This document shows positions 36,037 through 47,615 of a DNA stretch of 64,000 nt, piece after piece. Within the stretch, counting starts at the first letter, position 1, and each line of letters opens with the position of its first letter. A program made the translations under genes and the position numbers. The DNA comes from Monodelphis domestica (Eukaryota > Chordata > Mammalia > Didelphimorphia > Didelphidae). Below the pieces are notes generated by a model that saw only the letters and a program-made list of their open reading frames with translations, had not been told where the DNA came from and searched no databases. The stretch lies in assembly GCF_027887165.1 (NCBI RefSeq), contig NC_077229.1:206028753-206092752 (forward strand). The letters run 5' to 3'.

Positions 36037-36186
36037 AATGAACCAGAAAGCCCTCCATTACTTTGCTCACCAGGTGCCTTTAAAGAACAAATGCTAAAGG
36101 GTGGCCCCAGAAAGCTGACTGCTATGAATCACAAACAACCTCATCCCGAATTCTCCCAGATCATGAAGCAAGAAAAACATTCATAA
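36037..36186 (+). CDS. Candidate terminal coding exon, gene unknown
   Basis: A textbook acceptor (TTTCTTTCCTTTTGCATTTAG) ends at 36036. The following frame encodes 49 codons and stops with TAA at 36184-36186. Residues include NEPESPPLLCSPGAFKEQML at the start and HPEFSQIMKQEKHS at the end. The composition is hydrophilic and proline/lysine-rich, unlike the leucine/serine bias of frames in nearby AT-rich DNA. The codon before AAT in genomic sequence is TAG, so the frame needs splicing to be expressed. It joins in phase to the candidate exon at 33062-33177 across a 2.86-kb intron. No repeat family covers it. The protein is not recognised. It could still be a chance frame. Confidence 0.4.
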   Translation, partial: NEPESPPLLCSPGAFKEQMLKGGPRKLTAMNHKQPHPEFSQIMKQEKHS

Positions 36187-36419
36187 ACCTTATGGAGAGC
36201 CTTTTGCTTCTAAAACCCTAGAGTTTTTATATCCTTGGGGGAATTTGATGAGAGATTGAGATGAGAGTTATTAGATAAGTGATGACTCACATGGAGAATT
36301 TTTAAAATTGGGCGTGAATTTTACAGTTATTGCATCCTAAACTTCATATTGCTTTTGAGTGGCAAAACTGGCATGGTGATTCCAACAATACCACCACCAC
36401 CACTCTACTAAGGGTTATG

Positions 36420-36640
36420 GTGGTATTTGCATGAAATAATAATCAGTCCCCTTTACATAGCCTTCTCTACTTACAAACCATTTTCCTCACAACATTTCTT
36501 TGAGATATGAAGAACAAGCATTATGATCTCATATTTACAGAAGTAGAAACTAAAAGTCAGAGAGAGGAAGTGTCAATAGACAAACTGAGATTTTTGGCTC
36601 CAAGTCTGATACTCAATTCCCTATCACACTGCTTAAAAGA
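36420..36640 (-). mobile_element. MIR SINE, antisense
   Basis: TTTACATAGCCTTCTCTACT, CATTATGATCTCATATTTAC, AGAAGTAGAAACTAAAAGTC and CCAAGTCTGATACTCAATTC are old reversed MIR blocks. Confidence 0.7.
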
Positions 36641-36649
36641 TTGTTGTTG

Positions 36650-37586
36650 AATGAATGAACATGAAACTTTGAAGTGGAAGTGAATACATTTACCAGATTC
36701 CTTGAAAGTTTTAATGGAAAACACATTAGAATTGTGATTTTAGTGTTCTCCTCTAACGGGTTTCCCTGTGTACGATTCTGTACTTCATCAACAACTATAT
36801 ATACCTTGTCTCCATTTTTCTCTGCTACTCCATTTTCTTGTTGATTAGAGTCATCAGGCCTAATTATCTATGTGTCATAAAAAACTTGGAGTTTATCATT
36901 TGCATTTATTGGTATTTACTGGCAGATAATGTTTGCTTATGAGATGTGATTGGTATTAAGAAAATTCAATATAGCCTGTTGAAAAAAGAAAATATCTTAA
37001 TTTAATGATTCCATTGGGGAAAATGGGATGGGGAGATTAGAAAAGATATATGTTCGAGTTTTAGCCCTTTAATTCATTTCAACTCAATTAGTGATTGCCA
37101 AATTGAATTGAATTTAGTTTCTTTTAATTTAATTTCTCTATAAACTTGTTGCTGATTCTAATCTCAGGAAATAGATAAATAATCTCATAGTGAAAACTCA
37201 AGAGGGAAGTAATGGGTTGATGGTCTTTACAGTATAAACAATTCACTAAAGTAAACAGAATTTCCATTGCCTGAATTGGCAGAATGTGGGGTTAGGGAAG
37301 CCAAATACCTAACTCTCACCATTTGGATTGGTATCATGTAGATGTTTCCCATGAAGCTTATCTCCAGTTGGAATTCCCCACTGTCACCCCCCCCAACTTT
37401 GGATTCCAATGGAAATTTCATATTTTCGTCAATTCCATAAGGTGTGGTAGACATTCATTCTGTTGGAAATCCCCTCCTATGAGAAATATCCATTTGGAGG
37501 ATAGAAAAGGTCTTGTTTTAGGGAATAATTTCTTTCATTTTGGTCATTGGGTAAAATCCTGATTTTTTTTTTTTAGCCATCTATTT
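36650..37586. other. Non-repeat spacer before the L1
   Basis: No repeat or coding feature recognised. The part at 36880-36960 has ATTTGCAT-like and TGTTTGCTTA-like short motifs within AT-rich sequence; see findings. Frames at 37227-37562 have no known motif. Confidence 0.4.
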
Positions 37587-37601
37587 GAGGAGTTATCTAT
37601 T
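37587..37601. repeat. L1 target-site duplication, 3' copy
   Basis: GAGGAGTTATCTATT matches GAGGAGTTATTTATT at 43999-44013 with one mismatch. The pair brackets the antisense L1. Confidence 0.9.
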
Positions 37602-37935
37602 TATTTTAAAATAATTTTTATTTGATCATTTCCAAGCATTATTCATTAGAGACAAAGATCATTTTCTTTTCCTCCCCTCCCCCCCATAGATGATGCGTGA
37701 TTCCACTGGGTTTCACATGTGTTCTTGATTCGAACCCATTTCCATGTTGTTGGTATTTGCACTAGAGTGTTCATTTAGAGTCTCTCCTCAGTCATTTCTC
37801 CTCAGCCCCTGTAGTCAAGCAGTTGTTTTCATTGGTATTTTTACTCCCACAGTTTATCTTCTGCTTGTGGATAGTGTTTTTTAGATCCCTGCAAGTTGTT
37901 CTGGGACATTGCATTGAACCTAATGGAGAAGTCCA

Positions 37936-40900
37936 TTACCTTCGATTGTACCACAGTGTATTAGTCTCTGTGTACAATGTTTTCCTGGTTCTGCTCCTTT
38001 TGCTCTGCATCACTTCCTGGAGGTTGTTCCAGTCTCCATGGAATTCCTCCACTTTATTATTCCTTTTAGCACAATAATATTCCATCACCAACATATACCA
38101 CAATTTGTTCAGCCATTCCCCAATTGAAGGCATCCCCTCATTTTCCAATTTTTGGCCACCACAAAGAGTGCAGCTATGAATATTCTTATACAAGTCTTTT
38201 TCCTTATTATCTCTTTGGGGTACAAACCCAGCAGTGCTATGGCTGGATCAAAGGGCAGACAGTCTTTTATTGCCCTTAGGGCATAGTTCCAAGTTGCCCT
38301 TCAGAATGGTTGGATCAATTCACAACTCCAACAGCAATGAATTAGTGTCCCTACTTTGCCACATCTCCTCCAGCATTCATTAATTTCCATAGCTGTTATG
38401 TTAGCCAATCTGCTAGGTGTGAGGTGATACCTCAGAGTTGTTTTGATTTGCATCTCTCTGATTATAAAAGATGTAGAGCACTTTTTCATGTTCTTATTAA
38501 TAGTTTTGATTTCTTTGGCTGAGAACTGCCTGTAAATGTCCCTTGCCATTTATCAATTGGAGAATAGCTTGATTTTTTGTACAATTGATTTAATTCTTTG
38601 TAAATTTGAGTAATTAAACCTTTGTCAGAGGTTTTTATGAAGATTGCTTCCCAATTTGTTGCTTTCCTTCTGATTTTAGTTATATTGGTTTTGTTTGTAC
38701 AAAAGCTTTTTAATTTGATGTAGTTGAAATTATTTATTTTACATTTTGTGACTCTTTCTATGTCTTGCTTGGTTTTAAAGTCTTTTCCTTCCCAAAGTTC
38801 TGACATGTATAATATTCTGTGTTTGCCTAATTTATTTATAGTTTCCTTCTTTATGTTCAAGTCATTCACCCATTTTGAATTTATCTTGGTGTAGGGTGTG
38901 AGGTTTTGATCCAAACCTAATCTCTCCCACACTGTCTTCCAGTTTTCCCAGCAGTTTTTATCAAATAGTGGATTTTTGACCCAAAAGCTGGGATCTTTGG
39001 GTTTATCATATATTGTCTTGCTGAGGTCACTTGTCCCAAGCCTATTCCACTGATCCTCCTTTCTGTCTTTTAGCCAGTACCAAATTGTTTTGATGACTGC
39101 TGCTTTGTAATATAGTTTGAGATCTGGGACTGCAAGGCCCCCTTCCTTTTTTTTTCCATTATTTCCCTGGATATCCTTGATCCTTTGTTATTCCAAATGA
39201 ACATAGTTATGGTTTTTTTCCAAATCAGTAAAGAAATTTTTTGGAAGTTCCATGGGTATGGCACTAAGCTTGGGTATGATGGTCATTTTTACTATATTGG
39301 CTCGTCCTACCCATGAGCAGTTAATGTTTTTCCAATTGCTCAAGTCTAGTTTTAGTTGTGTGGAGAGTGTTTTGTAGTTGTGTTCATATAGTCACTGTGT
39401 TTGTCTCGGGAGATAGATTCCTAGGAATTTTATTTTGTCTAAGGTGATTTTGAATGGGATTTCTCTTTCTAGTTCTTGCTGCTGAGCTGTGTTGGAGATG
39501 TATAGAAATGCTGATGACTTATGTGGGTTTATTTTGTATCCTGCAACTTTGCTAAAGTTGTTGATTATTTCAATTCGCTTTTAGGTTGAATCTCTAGGAT
39601 TCTTTAAGTAGACCATCATGTCATTTGCAAAGAGCGATTACTTGGTCTCCTCCTTGCCTATTTTGATGCCTTCAATTTCTTTTTCTTCTCTAATTGCTAC
39701 TGCTAGTGTTTCTAGTACAATGTCAAATAGTAGAGGTGATAATGGGCATCCTTGTTTCACTCCTGATCTTATTGGGAATGCATCTTGTTTATCCCCATTG
39801 CAGATGATATTAGCTGATGGTTTTAGATATATACTGTTTATTATTTTTAGGAAAGACCCTTCTATTCCTATGCTTTCTAGTGTTTTCAATAGGAATGGAT
39901 GTTGTATTTTATCAAAGGCTTTTTCTGCATCTATTGAAATAATCATGTGATTTTTGTTGGTTTGCTTGTTGATGTGGTCAATTATGTGGATGGTTTTCCT
40001 AATATTGAACCATCCCTGCATCCCTGGTATAAATCCTACTTGAACATGGTGGATGATCCTTCGGATCACTTGCTGGAGTCTTTTTGCTAGTATCCTATTT
40101 AAGTTTTTTGCATCTATATTCATTAGGGAGATTGGTCTATAATTTTCTTTCTCTGTTTTTGGCTTGTCTGGTTTTGGAATCAGTATCATGTTTGTGTCAT
40201 AAAAGGAGTTTGGTAGAACTCCCTCTTTGCTTATTATGTCAAATAGTTTGTATAGTATTGGGATTAACTGTTCTCTGAATGTTTGATAGAATTCACTGGT
40301 GAATTCGACGGGCCCTGGGGATTTTTTCTTAGGGAGTTCTTTGATGGCCCATTGGATTTCATTTTCTGATATGGGATTATTTAGGAATTCTATTTCTTCT
40401 TCTGTTAGTCTAGGCAGTTTGTATTTTTGTATTATTCATCCATGTCACCTAGATTGGTGTATTTATTGCCATATAATTGGGCAAAGTAATTTTTAATGAT
40501 TGCCTTAATTTCTTCCTCATTGGAGGTGATGTCCCCCTTTACGTCTTTGATGCTGTTAATTTGCTTTTCTTCTTTCCTTTTTTAAATTAGATTGACCAGT
40601 ACTTTCTTTATTTCGTTTGTTTTTTCAAAGTACCAGCTTCTTGTCTTATGTATTAAATCAATAGTTCTATCACTTTCAATTTTATTAATTTCTCCCTTAA
40701 TTTTTAAGATTTCTATTTTGGTTTTCTTCTGGGGGTTTTTAATTTGGTCGCTTTTGAGTTTTTTTATTTGCATTTCCAATTAATTGATCTCTGCTCTCCC
40801 TAATTTGTTGATATATGCACTCAGGGATATGAATTTACCTCTGATTACTGCTTTGGCTGCATCCCAAAAGGTTTGAAAGGATGTCTCGCCATTGTCATTT

Positions 40901-41724
40901 TCCTCGATGAAATTATTAATTGTTTCTATGATTTCTTCTCTAACTAAATGATTTTGGAGTATCATATTATTTAATTTCCAATTAATTTTTGATTTGGTTT
41001 TCCATGTACCATTGCTGATCATTGTTTTTATTGCCTTGTGATCTGAAAAGGCTGCATTTATTATTTCCGTTTTTCTGCATTTGTATGCCATGTTTCTGTG
41101 ACCTAGTATATGGTCAATCTTTGTGAATGTGCCATGTGGTACTGAGAAGAAGGTGTATTCCTTTTTGTCCCTATTTATTTTTCTCCATATATCTATTAAT
41201 TCTAATTTTTCTAAGATTTCATTCACTTCTTTTACCTCTTTCTTATTTATTTTTTAATTTGATTTATCTAAATTTGATAATGGTTGGTTCAAGTCTCCCA
41301 CTAATATGGTTTTACTGTCTATTTCTTCCTTCAATTCTCCTAGTTTTTCCATTAGAAATTTGGATGCTATATTATTTGGTGCATACATGTTGATTAGTGA
41401 TATTTCCTCATTATCTAAAGTCCCTTTTAACAAAATATAATTACCTTCCCTATCCCTTTTGATCAGGTCTATTTTTGCTTTGGCTTTATCAGATATCATG
41501 ATTGCAACTCCTACCTTCTTTCTGTCAGTTGAGGCCCAGAAGGTCTTACGCCATCCTTTAATTCTGACCTTGTGAGTATCGATCCGCCTCATATGTGTTT
41601 CTTGAAGACAACAAATGGTAGGGTTTTGGGTTCTAATCCAATCTGCTATTTGTCTACATTTTATGGGTGAGTTCATCCCATTCACATTCAAAGTTATGAT
41701 TGTCACTTGTGGACTCCCTGGCAT
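37936..41724 (-). pseudogene. L1 ORF2 (endonuclease-reverse transcriptase), degraded
   Basis: ORF2 nicks target DNA and reverse-transcribes L1 RNA. The apparent start is the ATG at 41724, with TLNVNG near residue 12, QETHM near residue 41 and NMYAPN near residue 112 (APE-type endonuclease). VGDLNQPLS replaces the usual GDFNTPLS, and a stop follows at 41254. The next frame has the FSDHKAIK block with the endonuclease histidine. The RT domain (39638-40189) shows [21 protein letters not shown] and [14 protein letters not shown]. After a stop, the active-site motif reads FAND instead of FADD (39620-39631), losing one catalytic aspartate. C-terminal fragments follow at 38486-38932, 38301-38549 and 37936-38193. 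Multiple stops and frame changes make it a clear pseudogene. Confidence 0.95.
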
Positions 41725-42182
41725 TTTGATATCCTTCCCTAATCCTAACCTTTCTTCTTCAGCTCTACCTTTTAATCCAGTGATTTACTTTAAATCAGTC
41801 CCCCTTGTCCCTCCCTTGATATGTTTCTCTTTCTAGCCCCTCCCTTTTTCCCCTCCCCCTTCCCCCTCTTCTTCCCTCCATTTTTTGTGTTCCCTCCCCC
41901 CTACCCCCTTCATTTTCCCTTCTCCCTACCCTTGTTGGGTAAGATAGAATTCAAGATCCCAATGGATCTGGATGTTCTTCCCTCTCAGAGTTGATTTCCC
42001 TGAGAGTAAGGTTTAAGTAAAAACTCTCTTCCTCTCATTCTTATAGGAGTTTTCTTACCCTTCCCTTCCCATGTGAATCTTTGTGTGAGAAAGATTATTC
42101 TATTTGGTTTTTCTTTTTCCCCTATTTACACATTACATTTTCCCCACATGTTAATATACATAGATTGATAGAAATGTAGGCC

Positions 42183-43211
42183 TTATAGAAGAGAGTTTGA
42201 GTAAAAGAAAAATATAACATTTTTCTCCTTTTCCCTTTCCTTCATATTTACCTTTTCAGGTATTCCATGCTCTTTTTTTTTGATATTGAACTTTCCACAG
42301 AGCTCTGGTCTTTTCTTTGCAAAAGCCTGGAAATATTCTATTTTGTTGAATGCCCTTACTTTCCCTTGGAAGTATATAGTCAGTTTTGATGGATAGCTGA
42401 TTCTTGGTTGAAGGCCCAGCTCTCTTGCCTTTCTGAAAATTATGTTCTGTGCCTTATGGTCATTCAGAGTGGCACTTGAAAGGTCTTGTGTGACCCTGAT
42501 TGGCATTCCTTTATATCTAAATTGTCTTTTTCTGGCTGCTTATAAGATTTTTCCTTTTGCTTGAAAGCTTTGGAATTTGGCAATTACATTCCTGGGAGTT
42601 GTCTTTTGGGGATTTAGTATAGAGGATGTTCTGTGAACTCTTTCAGTGCCTGTATTGCCCCCTTGTTCTAGAATCTCTGGGTAATTTTCTTTGATTATAT
42701 CTTGTATTACGATGTCAAGTTTGCTGTTTATTTCTGGCTTTTCTGGTAGTCCAATTATTCTTAAATTATCTCTTCTCCCTCTACTTTCAAAGTCTATGAC
42801 CTTGTCAGTGAGATATTTTATGTTCTCTTCTAATTTCTTGGTCTTTTGGCTTTACTTTATTAATTCTTGGTCTTTTACATGCTCATTGTCTTCCAGTTGC
42901 CTAATTCTGACCTTTTAAGCCTGTTTTTCCTTTTCAGTTTGGTCAAACAGGTTTTGTAGATGTGTGAATTTCTTTTGCATTATTTCCCACTTTTCCTCCT
43001 AGAAGGCTTCCATCTTTTTTATCATTTCTGATTCAAATTCTTCATGGGTTTGTGGAGAGTTTCCATTTCCTTTGGAAGGTTTTGGAGCATTTGCTTGTGT
43101 TTCCTCTTCTATCTCCTCTGTATTTTGTATTTTTGCTCCATAAAATGTGTCCAACTTCACCCCCTTCTTGTTTTTCTTGGCATTTTGAAGCTTTTCTGTG
43201 CTGTTTTCCAT
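42183..43211 (-). pseudogene. L1 ORF1 (RNA-binding chaperone), degraded
   Basis: ORF1p coats L1 RNA as a trimer. The start at 43211 opens a basic N-terminal segment (KLQNAKKNKKG) and stops at 42999. The minus strand then continues with a coiled-coil-like, charged region, then NLRIIGLPEK near the RNA-recognition motif. The C-terminal domain is in the frame 42183-42506, with PIRVTQDLSSATL and LQPRISYPSKLT, which align well to the human ORF1p CTD. At least three stops lie between the start and the CTD. Confidence 0.9.
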
Positions 43212-43998
43212 CTCTATCTGAGTGGGGAGGACTAGCTTTTCTTATCTCTGTCTGGTGTTCAGAGGCTTTAGCCCTAGGCAAATTGTTCGTTCTATGCAGT
43301 TGTTGTTCTGTCTTCCCAGGGAAGCCAGGAATTGCTGGTGTTTCGGTGTTACTGCCCTCCTAAGTTCCCTCCCGATGCTTCTCCGTTGACTTACTTCCAC
43401 ACTCTGAGCCTGGCTTGGCACTCTCTGTAAGGTATCTCAGTGCCTTTGCGGGCCAGAAGTGGGCCAGAAGAGCCTGCCCTCTGAGGGGGGAGGGGCTGCG
43501 GCTTCTGGGAGCTCCGAGGGCTCCTGATAGGATTAACTTCAGCTGGGTTGGACTGAGTATGCCCTGAAGTGGGGACCTTCCATGAGACTTGGATGGAAGG
43601 ATCCAGCCGGGGGCTACAGGTCCTCCCCCCACCCCCACCCCCCGTCTCTCTCTGTTTCCCTGCTGCTTCCAGGATGGGGCCTTCAGAATAGCCAGCCTTG
43701 AAGTCCTTTTGCACGCTCTGAGGTTCCCGCTGCTGCCTCGGACTCAGTGCTCTGGGTTGGGGGGGATGGGTCCTGGGACCTTCCTTCTGCCTACCCCTTA
43801 GGTCCGAGTGATCTCGGGTTCTGGCTTTTGGGGGGCTGTACCTTTTGATCCAGGTCCAGGAGGAGGGTTCCCAGGGTCTATGCTGTTGTTCATTTTGAAT
43901 TTCGGTGCCCTAAGAGCATATAGTTTGCGATCTGTAAGGAAGGGTTTCCGGAGATCTGAACTTTAGCTTTCTCTAAGCTGCCATCTTGACCGGAAGTC
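43212..43998 (-). promoter_or_regulatory. L1 5' UTR with internal promoter
   Basis: The most GC- and CpG-rich stretch of the window, with G/C runs around 43480-43640. The first bases on the minus strand contain CAAGATGGC, a YY1-like core in the same place as in primate L1, where YY1 sets the transcription start (known for human L1; inferred here). It would drive transcription toward lower coordinates. The frames at 43360-43801 are UTR shadows. Confidence 0.75.
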
Positions 43999-44013
43999 GA
44001 GGAGTTATTTATT
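43999..44013. repeat. L1 target-site duplication, 5' copy
   Basis: GAGGAGTTATTTATT, partner of 37587-37601. Confidence 0.9.
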
Positions 44014-44049
44014 AAAATAACATTCTGTACCCATCCTAAGACTAGTTTT

Positions 44050-44150
44050 CTCACAGAGAATCAGTAGCAAAGAATTTGGCATCTGAAGGGCTTCAATGAA
44101 TCTCTGATTCAACACTCCCATTTTGAGTGAGAAAACTGAGGTTTAGAGTA
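44050..44150 (-). mobile_element. THER1/MIR fragment, antisense
   Basis: GAATCTCTGATTCAACACTC, CCATTTTGAGTGAGAAAACT and GAGGTTTAGAGTAC are reversed core blocks. Confidence 0.55.
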
Positions 44151-45420
44151 CTAACACCCTCATGACTCCAATTAATTTGAGAATAACTTTGGTCAGAAGG
44201 TAATTAATATTTTGAGTATAGTTTTGTATTCAGAAGATTAAGTCATCATATAACCATGGTAAATTTTTAAAAATAAAAAAAAGATCAGTCAAAGTCATGA
44301 GATCATAGTTGTTCATGTTCATCCTCTTGCTTGCCTCCTAAAATTATTCCCATAATATATCTAAGACTGTATCTGTTGGATGTCTTTATGCTACATATGC
44401 ACCATGAAGGATAGAACCTTATTTCAGGTGATCTCAAGCCCTGAGATGAATGTGATTTAAATTGAATGGCTCAGCTAACTTGAAAAAGCCAGCTCTCTGA
44501 ATGGCCAACCAAGAGAATGACAGAAACACAAATTCCTTATTTTAGGCTGCCTTCAAATGTTTGTGAGACAACTCAAGACAATTTCCCTTCACTTCCCAAG
44601 GCACTCAAGATACCTGGGTGGGTGAAATAGTGAAACAGAGATTAGCTGGCTACAATGAGTCATTCCTCCTATCTATAAGTTTACTTGAAAATTTCTTGTA
44701 TATCTTCTGAAATATGGAGTTACTCATGGTTTTCAAAAATAGTACTGGAGAAAGCAAATGTCTGCTATGCAGAAATAAGTCAGAGAAGAAGAATGGAATT
44801 GCATTGTTCAACATTCTTGATAAGGTAAAAATATTGAGAATCAGATTCTGAAAACTAGTACAGGAGTAAGAAAAGGTAAACAAAGTTCACTAACTTGAAT
44901 TCCTTTTTAATAATTTTAAAACTACCTTTCAGAAAAGAAAAGAAAAAGGGTAGTTTTAGAATTAGACTAGTAAAGAAAAAGATTGACTCCCACACTTAGA
45001 TTCTCAATTACTAAGCTACATAGGTGATAGGTGATTTTTAAAACTAGCTCATAAAAATATTCCTAAAAAGTCAAAAGAGGAGGGGTGGGATGATGCTCAT
45101 TCATATGGGAGTAATGGAGTTTTATGTCAAAATATTGTGATGCAGGAGTATATGAACTGAGAGAAGAGGTTCATAGAAGCAGGGAAAGAATTTTGAACCC
45201 TCACTAAACATTTCAGTGAAAAATGTCTCACAGAGCTGTTGCTGGATTTAATTAACTGTAGAGTGAAAGGTGAAGGGTTAACCCAAGGTCAACATAGGGA
45301 AAAATGAAGTATCTGACATGTCATTAAGTGGCATTTGCTGAACACCATGTTGCTGAAGGATGACAAATCAAAATAATAAATCAATAAAATATATGAAAGA
45401 ACATAATGGAAGGGGGATAC
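44151..45420. other. Spacer, nothing coding recognised
   Basis: A possible old L1 3' end lies at about 44180-44285 (ATATAACCATGGTAAATTTT, A-rich end). No other feature is supported. Confidence 0.4.
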
Positions 45421-45622
45421 ATTTTTTTTGATGCTTACTTTCCATCTTAAAGTTAATACTATGTATTAGTTCTAAGACAGAAGAAGTTAAGGGCTAGGCA
45501 ATTAAGGTTAAATGATTTGCCCAGAATCATACAGATAGGAAGTGTTTGAGGCCAAATTTGAACCCAGGACCTTCCATCTCTAGGCCTGTCTTTCAACGCA
45601 CTGAGTCACCTAACTGCCCCAG
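45421..45622 (-). mobile_element. SINE1-type SINE, antisense
   Basis: CTTACTTTCCATCTTAAAG, TAAGACAGAAGAAGTTAAGG, TTTGCCCAGAATCATACAGA, TTTGAACCCAGGACCTTCC and CTGAGTCACCTAACTGCCCC mark an almost full reversed copy. Confidence 0.92.
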
Positions 45623-47490
45623 GAGGTGGGGGGGGGGATACTTTTTAAAGTTAATTTGATATGAGAGTGATCAGTCATTTTATCTCTTTACAATAGATAC
45701 TGCACAAGACAGTGCCTCAGAAGTATATAGTGACTTCCAAAGAACAAACCAACCAAGCACCATTTTTTTCATTTTTCCAGGTGGAAAAACATAGATACTA
45801 GTTTTTACTGAATTCATATATATTTGGAAATCAGAACCTGAGAATCTGGGAGACTCTTGAAAAGTCATTGACAAAAATACATCATGATAGCCCCTTGGCA
45901 TTCCTGACTTATGGTCAAATAATTCAATGACAAAAAGGGTAGAGAGTGGACACTTCACTTCCTAAGATGTATTAGCTTTCAGCAGTTGGCCTGGGAGAGT
46001 CCTGGGGTCTAGCAGTGACTATAATGTTCCACGGTGGCCCCTTGCCTGCAATATGGGGTCAGCAAATCTGCTGATTAACAATCTCATCTCTAAAGGAGGT
46101 CTCAAAAGTTTCTCTGCCCTTCCTCGATATTGTCCCAAATAGGGTTATTTCAAGAAAAACTCATCATTATCTGCTAAATGAAACATTGTAAAGGCTGCCT
46201 TTAACTAATTTGTCGTGAATCCCTGGGGGAGACTGTCCTCAAACAACTTGTCCTTAGCCCGGAACCATGGGAAGTTTTCTTCCCATCCAGCCAATGATAT
46301 TGGAGTGCACTTGATTCTATCCAGCTGCTGCCTGAGCCAGGAGTTTCCTTATCTGAGAACAGCATCCAATTCCTCAGACTCTGCCCTAACTAGTTACTAA
46401 CTCTAAGGTCACTGGATTCCCCTTCTGGGAAGCTTGTTGTCAGCTCAATCCTTGTCAACTATCAGCAAACTCTTTGGGTTGTCAGACACTGAAATCATCT
46501 CCTATTTAAAGGACACCTGACACATTCTGGGGATTACAACAAACACAAGGGAAACACCCTCCCAGGAAATAATGGTGGGCTTCAAATTGGGGTGCAAGGA
46601 AGTTAAAGTCAACAGCTATCCAAAAGGTTGCTTTGACAAGAGGATTTTTTCAGCTCTCTCTCAAATCCAAGGGGTTGAGATAAAAAGGGAGGAGAAACCA
46701 ATTGGAGAAAAGGAGACCCCTCCTCAGGTCAAGAGGCAAGATATGGGGTAAATCAGGAAATTAACTATTTGTATGATTCAACCTGTCTTTCCAAAGCTTT
46801 GGCCTTTTATGATTTCAGACGCTCCTCACCTTTGCTCTGTGTAGATACTTAGCTTGGTTACCACACAATCCCATATATCTTCCTGGCTCACTCATACCAG
46901 TATAGCTTGAATAGTTCCACAGCTCAGGGATACAGGACTGAATGGAAATTGTATTCCCCCAACTACTGAACATCCCCACTCACATCATGGAATTCTGGAG
47001 GAATGTAGCTGTTGTAACAAATGCCCCCTTGTCATTTTAAAAACATGGGATTTTTTTGGGTGGGGACAAGGAATCTGGTTCAGGTTGGTACTCTCGCAGT
47101 TCAGGTATGATGTTGGGACAAAAGAGACATTCATAGATTATTTGGAAGTCAACAAAATGTTATTCAGTCATTACATAAAAAGATTTTCAACAAGGTTACA
47201 GTAGCATTTGCTCTAAGTCTGCTCAGTGGGGCAAGGTATGGCAAGACAACTATCAAATCTTTTCATATCTTTATGTGACCAAGAAGCCACAGCAAAACTG
47301 GCAGAAGCCACCAGGCAACTGCATCAGTTAAGGGACATACAGCCACAGGGCAATCAAATTCTTGGACCAGTTTTGTCACCTTTCAGGGAAAAGCTAATCT
47401 AACTTAACTGGGAGAGAGGTTGGTCAGTGCGAAGGTGAGGGAAGTCCTTGGTATGGTAGTCCTATCACACATGTCTATTTTCATAAAACG
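45623..47490. other. Non-repeat spacer, origin unclear
   Basis: More GC-balanced than its surroundings between about 45960 and 47450. No known repeat family or protein is recognised. A minus-strand frame of about 55 codons ends at a good donor (GCAAAG/GTGAGG at 46830) but has no clear acceptor. An unclassified LTR or a unique host region are both possible. Confidence 0.35.
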
Positions 47491-47494
47491 GGTA

Positions 47495-47615
47495 TCATAG
47501 TAGATAGGGGAGCTGCTCTGGACAGTGGGAAGACCTGAGTTCAGATCCTGCCTCTGACACATTAATTGGTTTTAGGGAACCCATTCAATCTCTCAAGTGA
47601 TGGAAGACCAGAGTT
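47495..47615 (+). mobile_element. MAR1/THER1-type SINE fragment
   Basis: GTGGGAAGACCTGAGTTCAG, ATCCTGCCTCTGACACATTA and CCATTCAATCTCTCAAGTGA are sense head and core. Confidence 0.7.

Larger units (their letters stand above)
37602..43998 (-). mobile_element. Full-length L1 retrotransposon, antisense
   Basis: About 6.4 kb between 15-bp target duplications. Minus-strand order: 5' UTR beginning GACTTCCGGTCAAGATGGCA (43979-43998), ORF1 (43211 to about 42183), a short inter-ORF region, ORF2 (41724 to 37936), and a 3' UTR with an A-rich end containing AATAAA-like sequence. This is the normal architecture of a mammalian L1. The reading frames carry several stops and at least one catalytic change, so it cannot move on its own. 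Close similarity to the RT segment at 62550-62870 shows both belong to a fairly young family. Confidence 0.95.

Noticed and set aside
43360..43801. Frames of 70-107 codons in GC-rich sequence
   Set aside because: They lie in the L1 5' UTR upstream of ORF1 and have no known motif.
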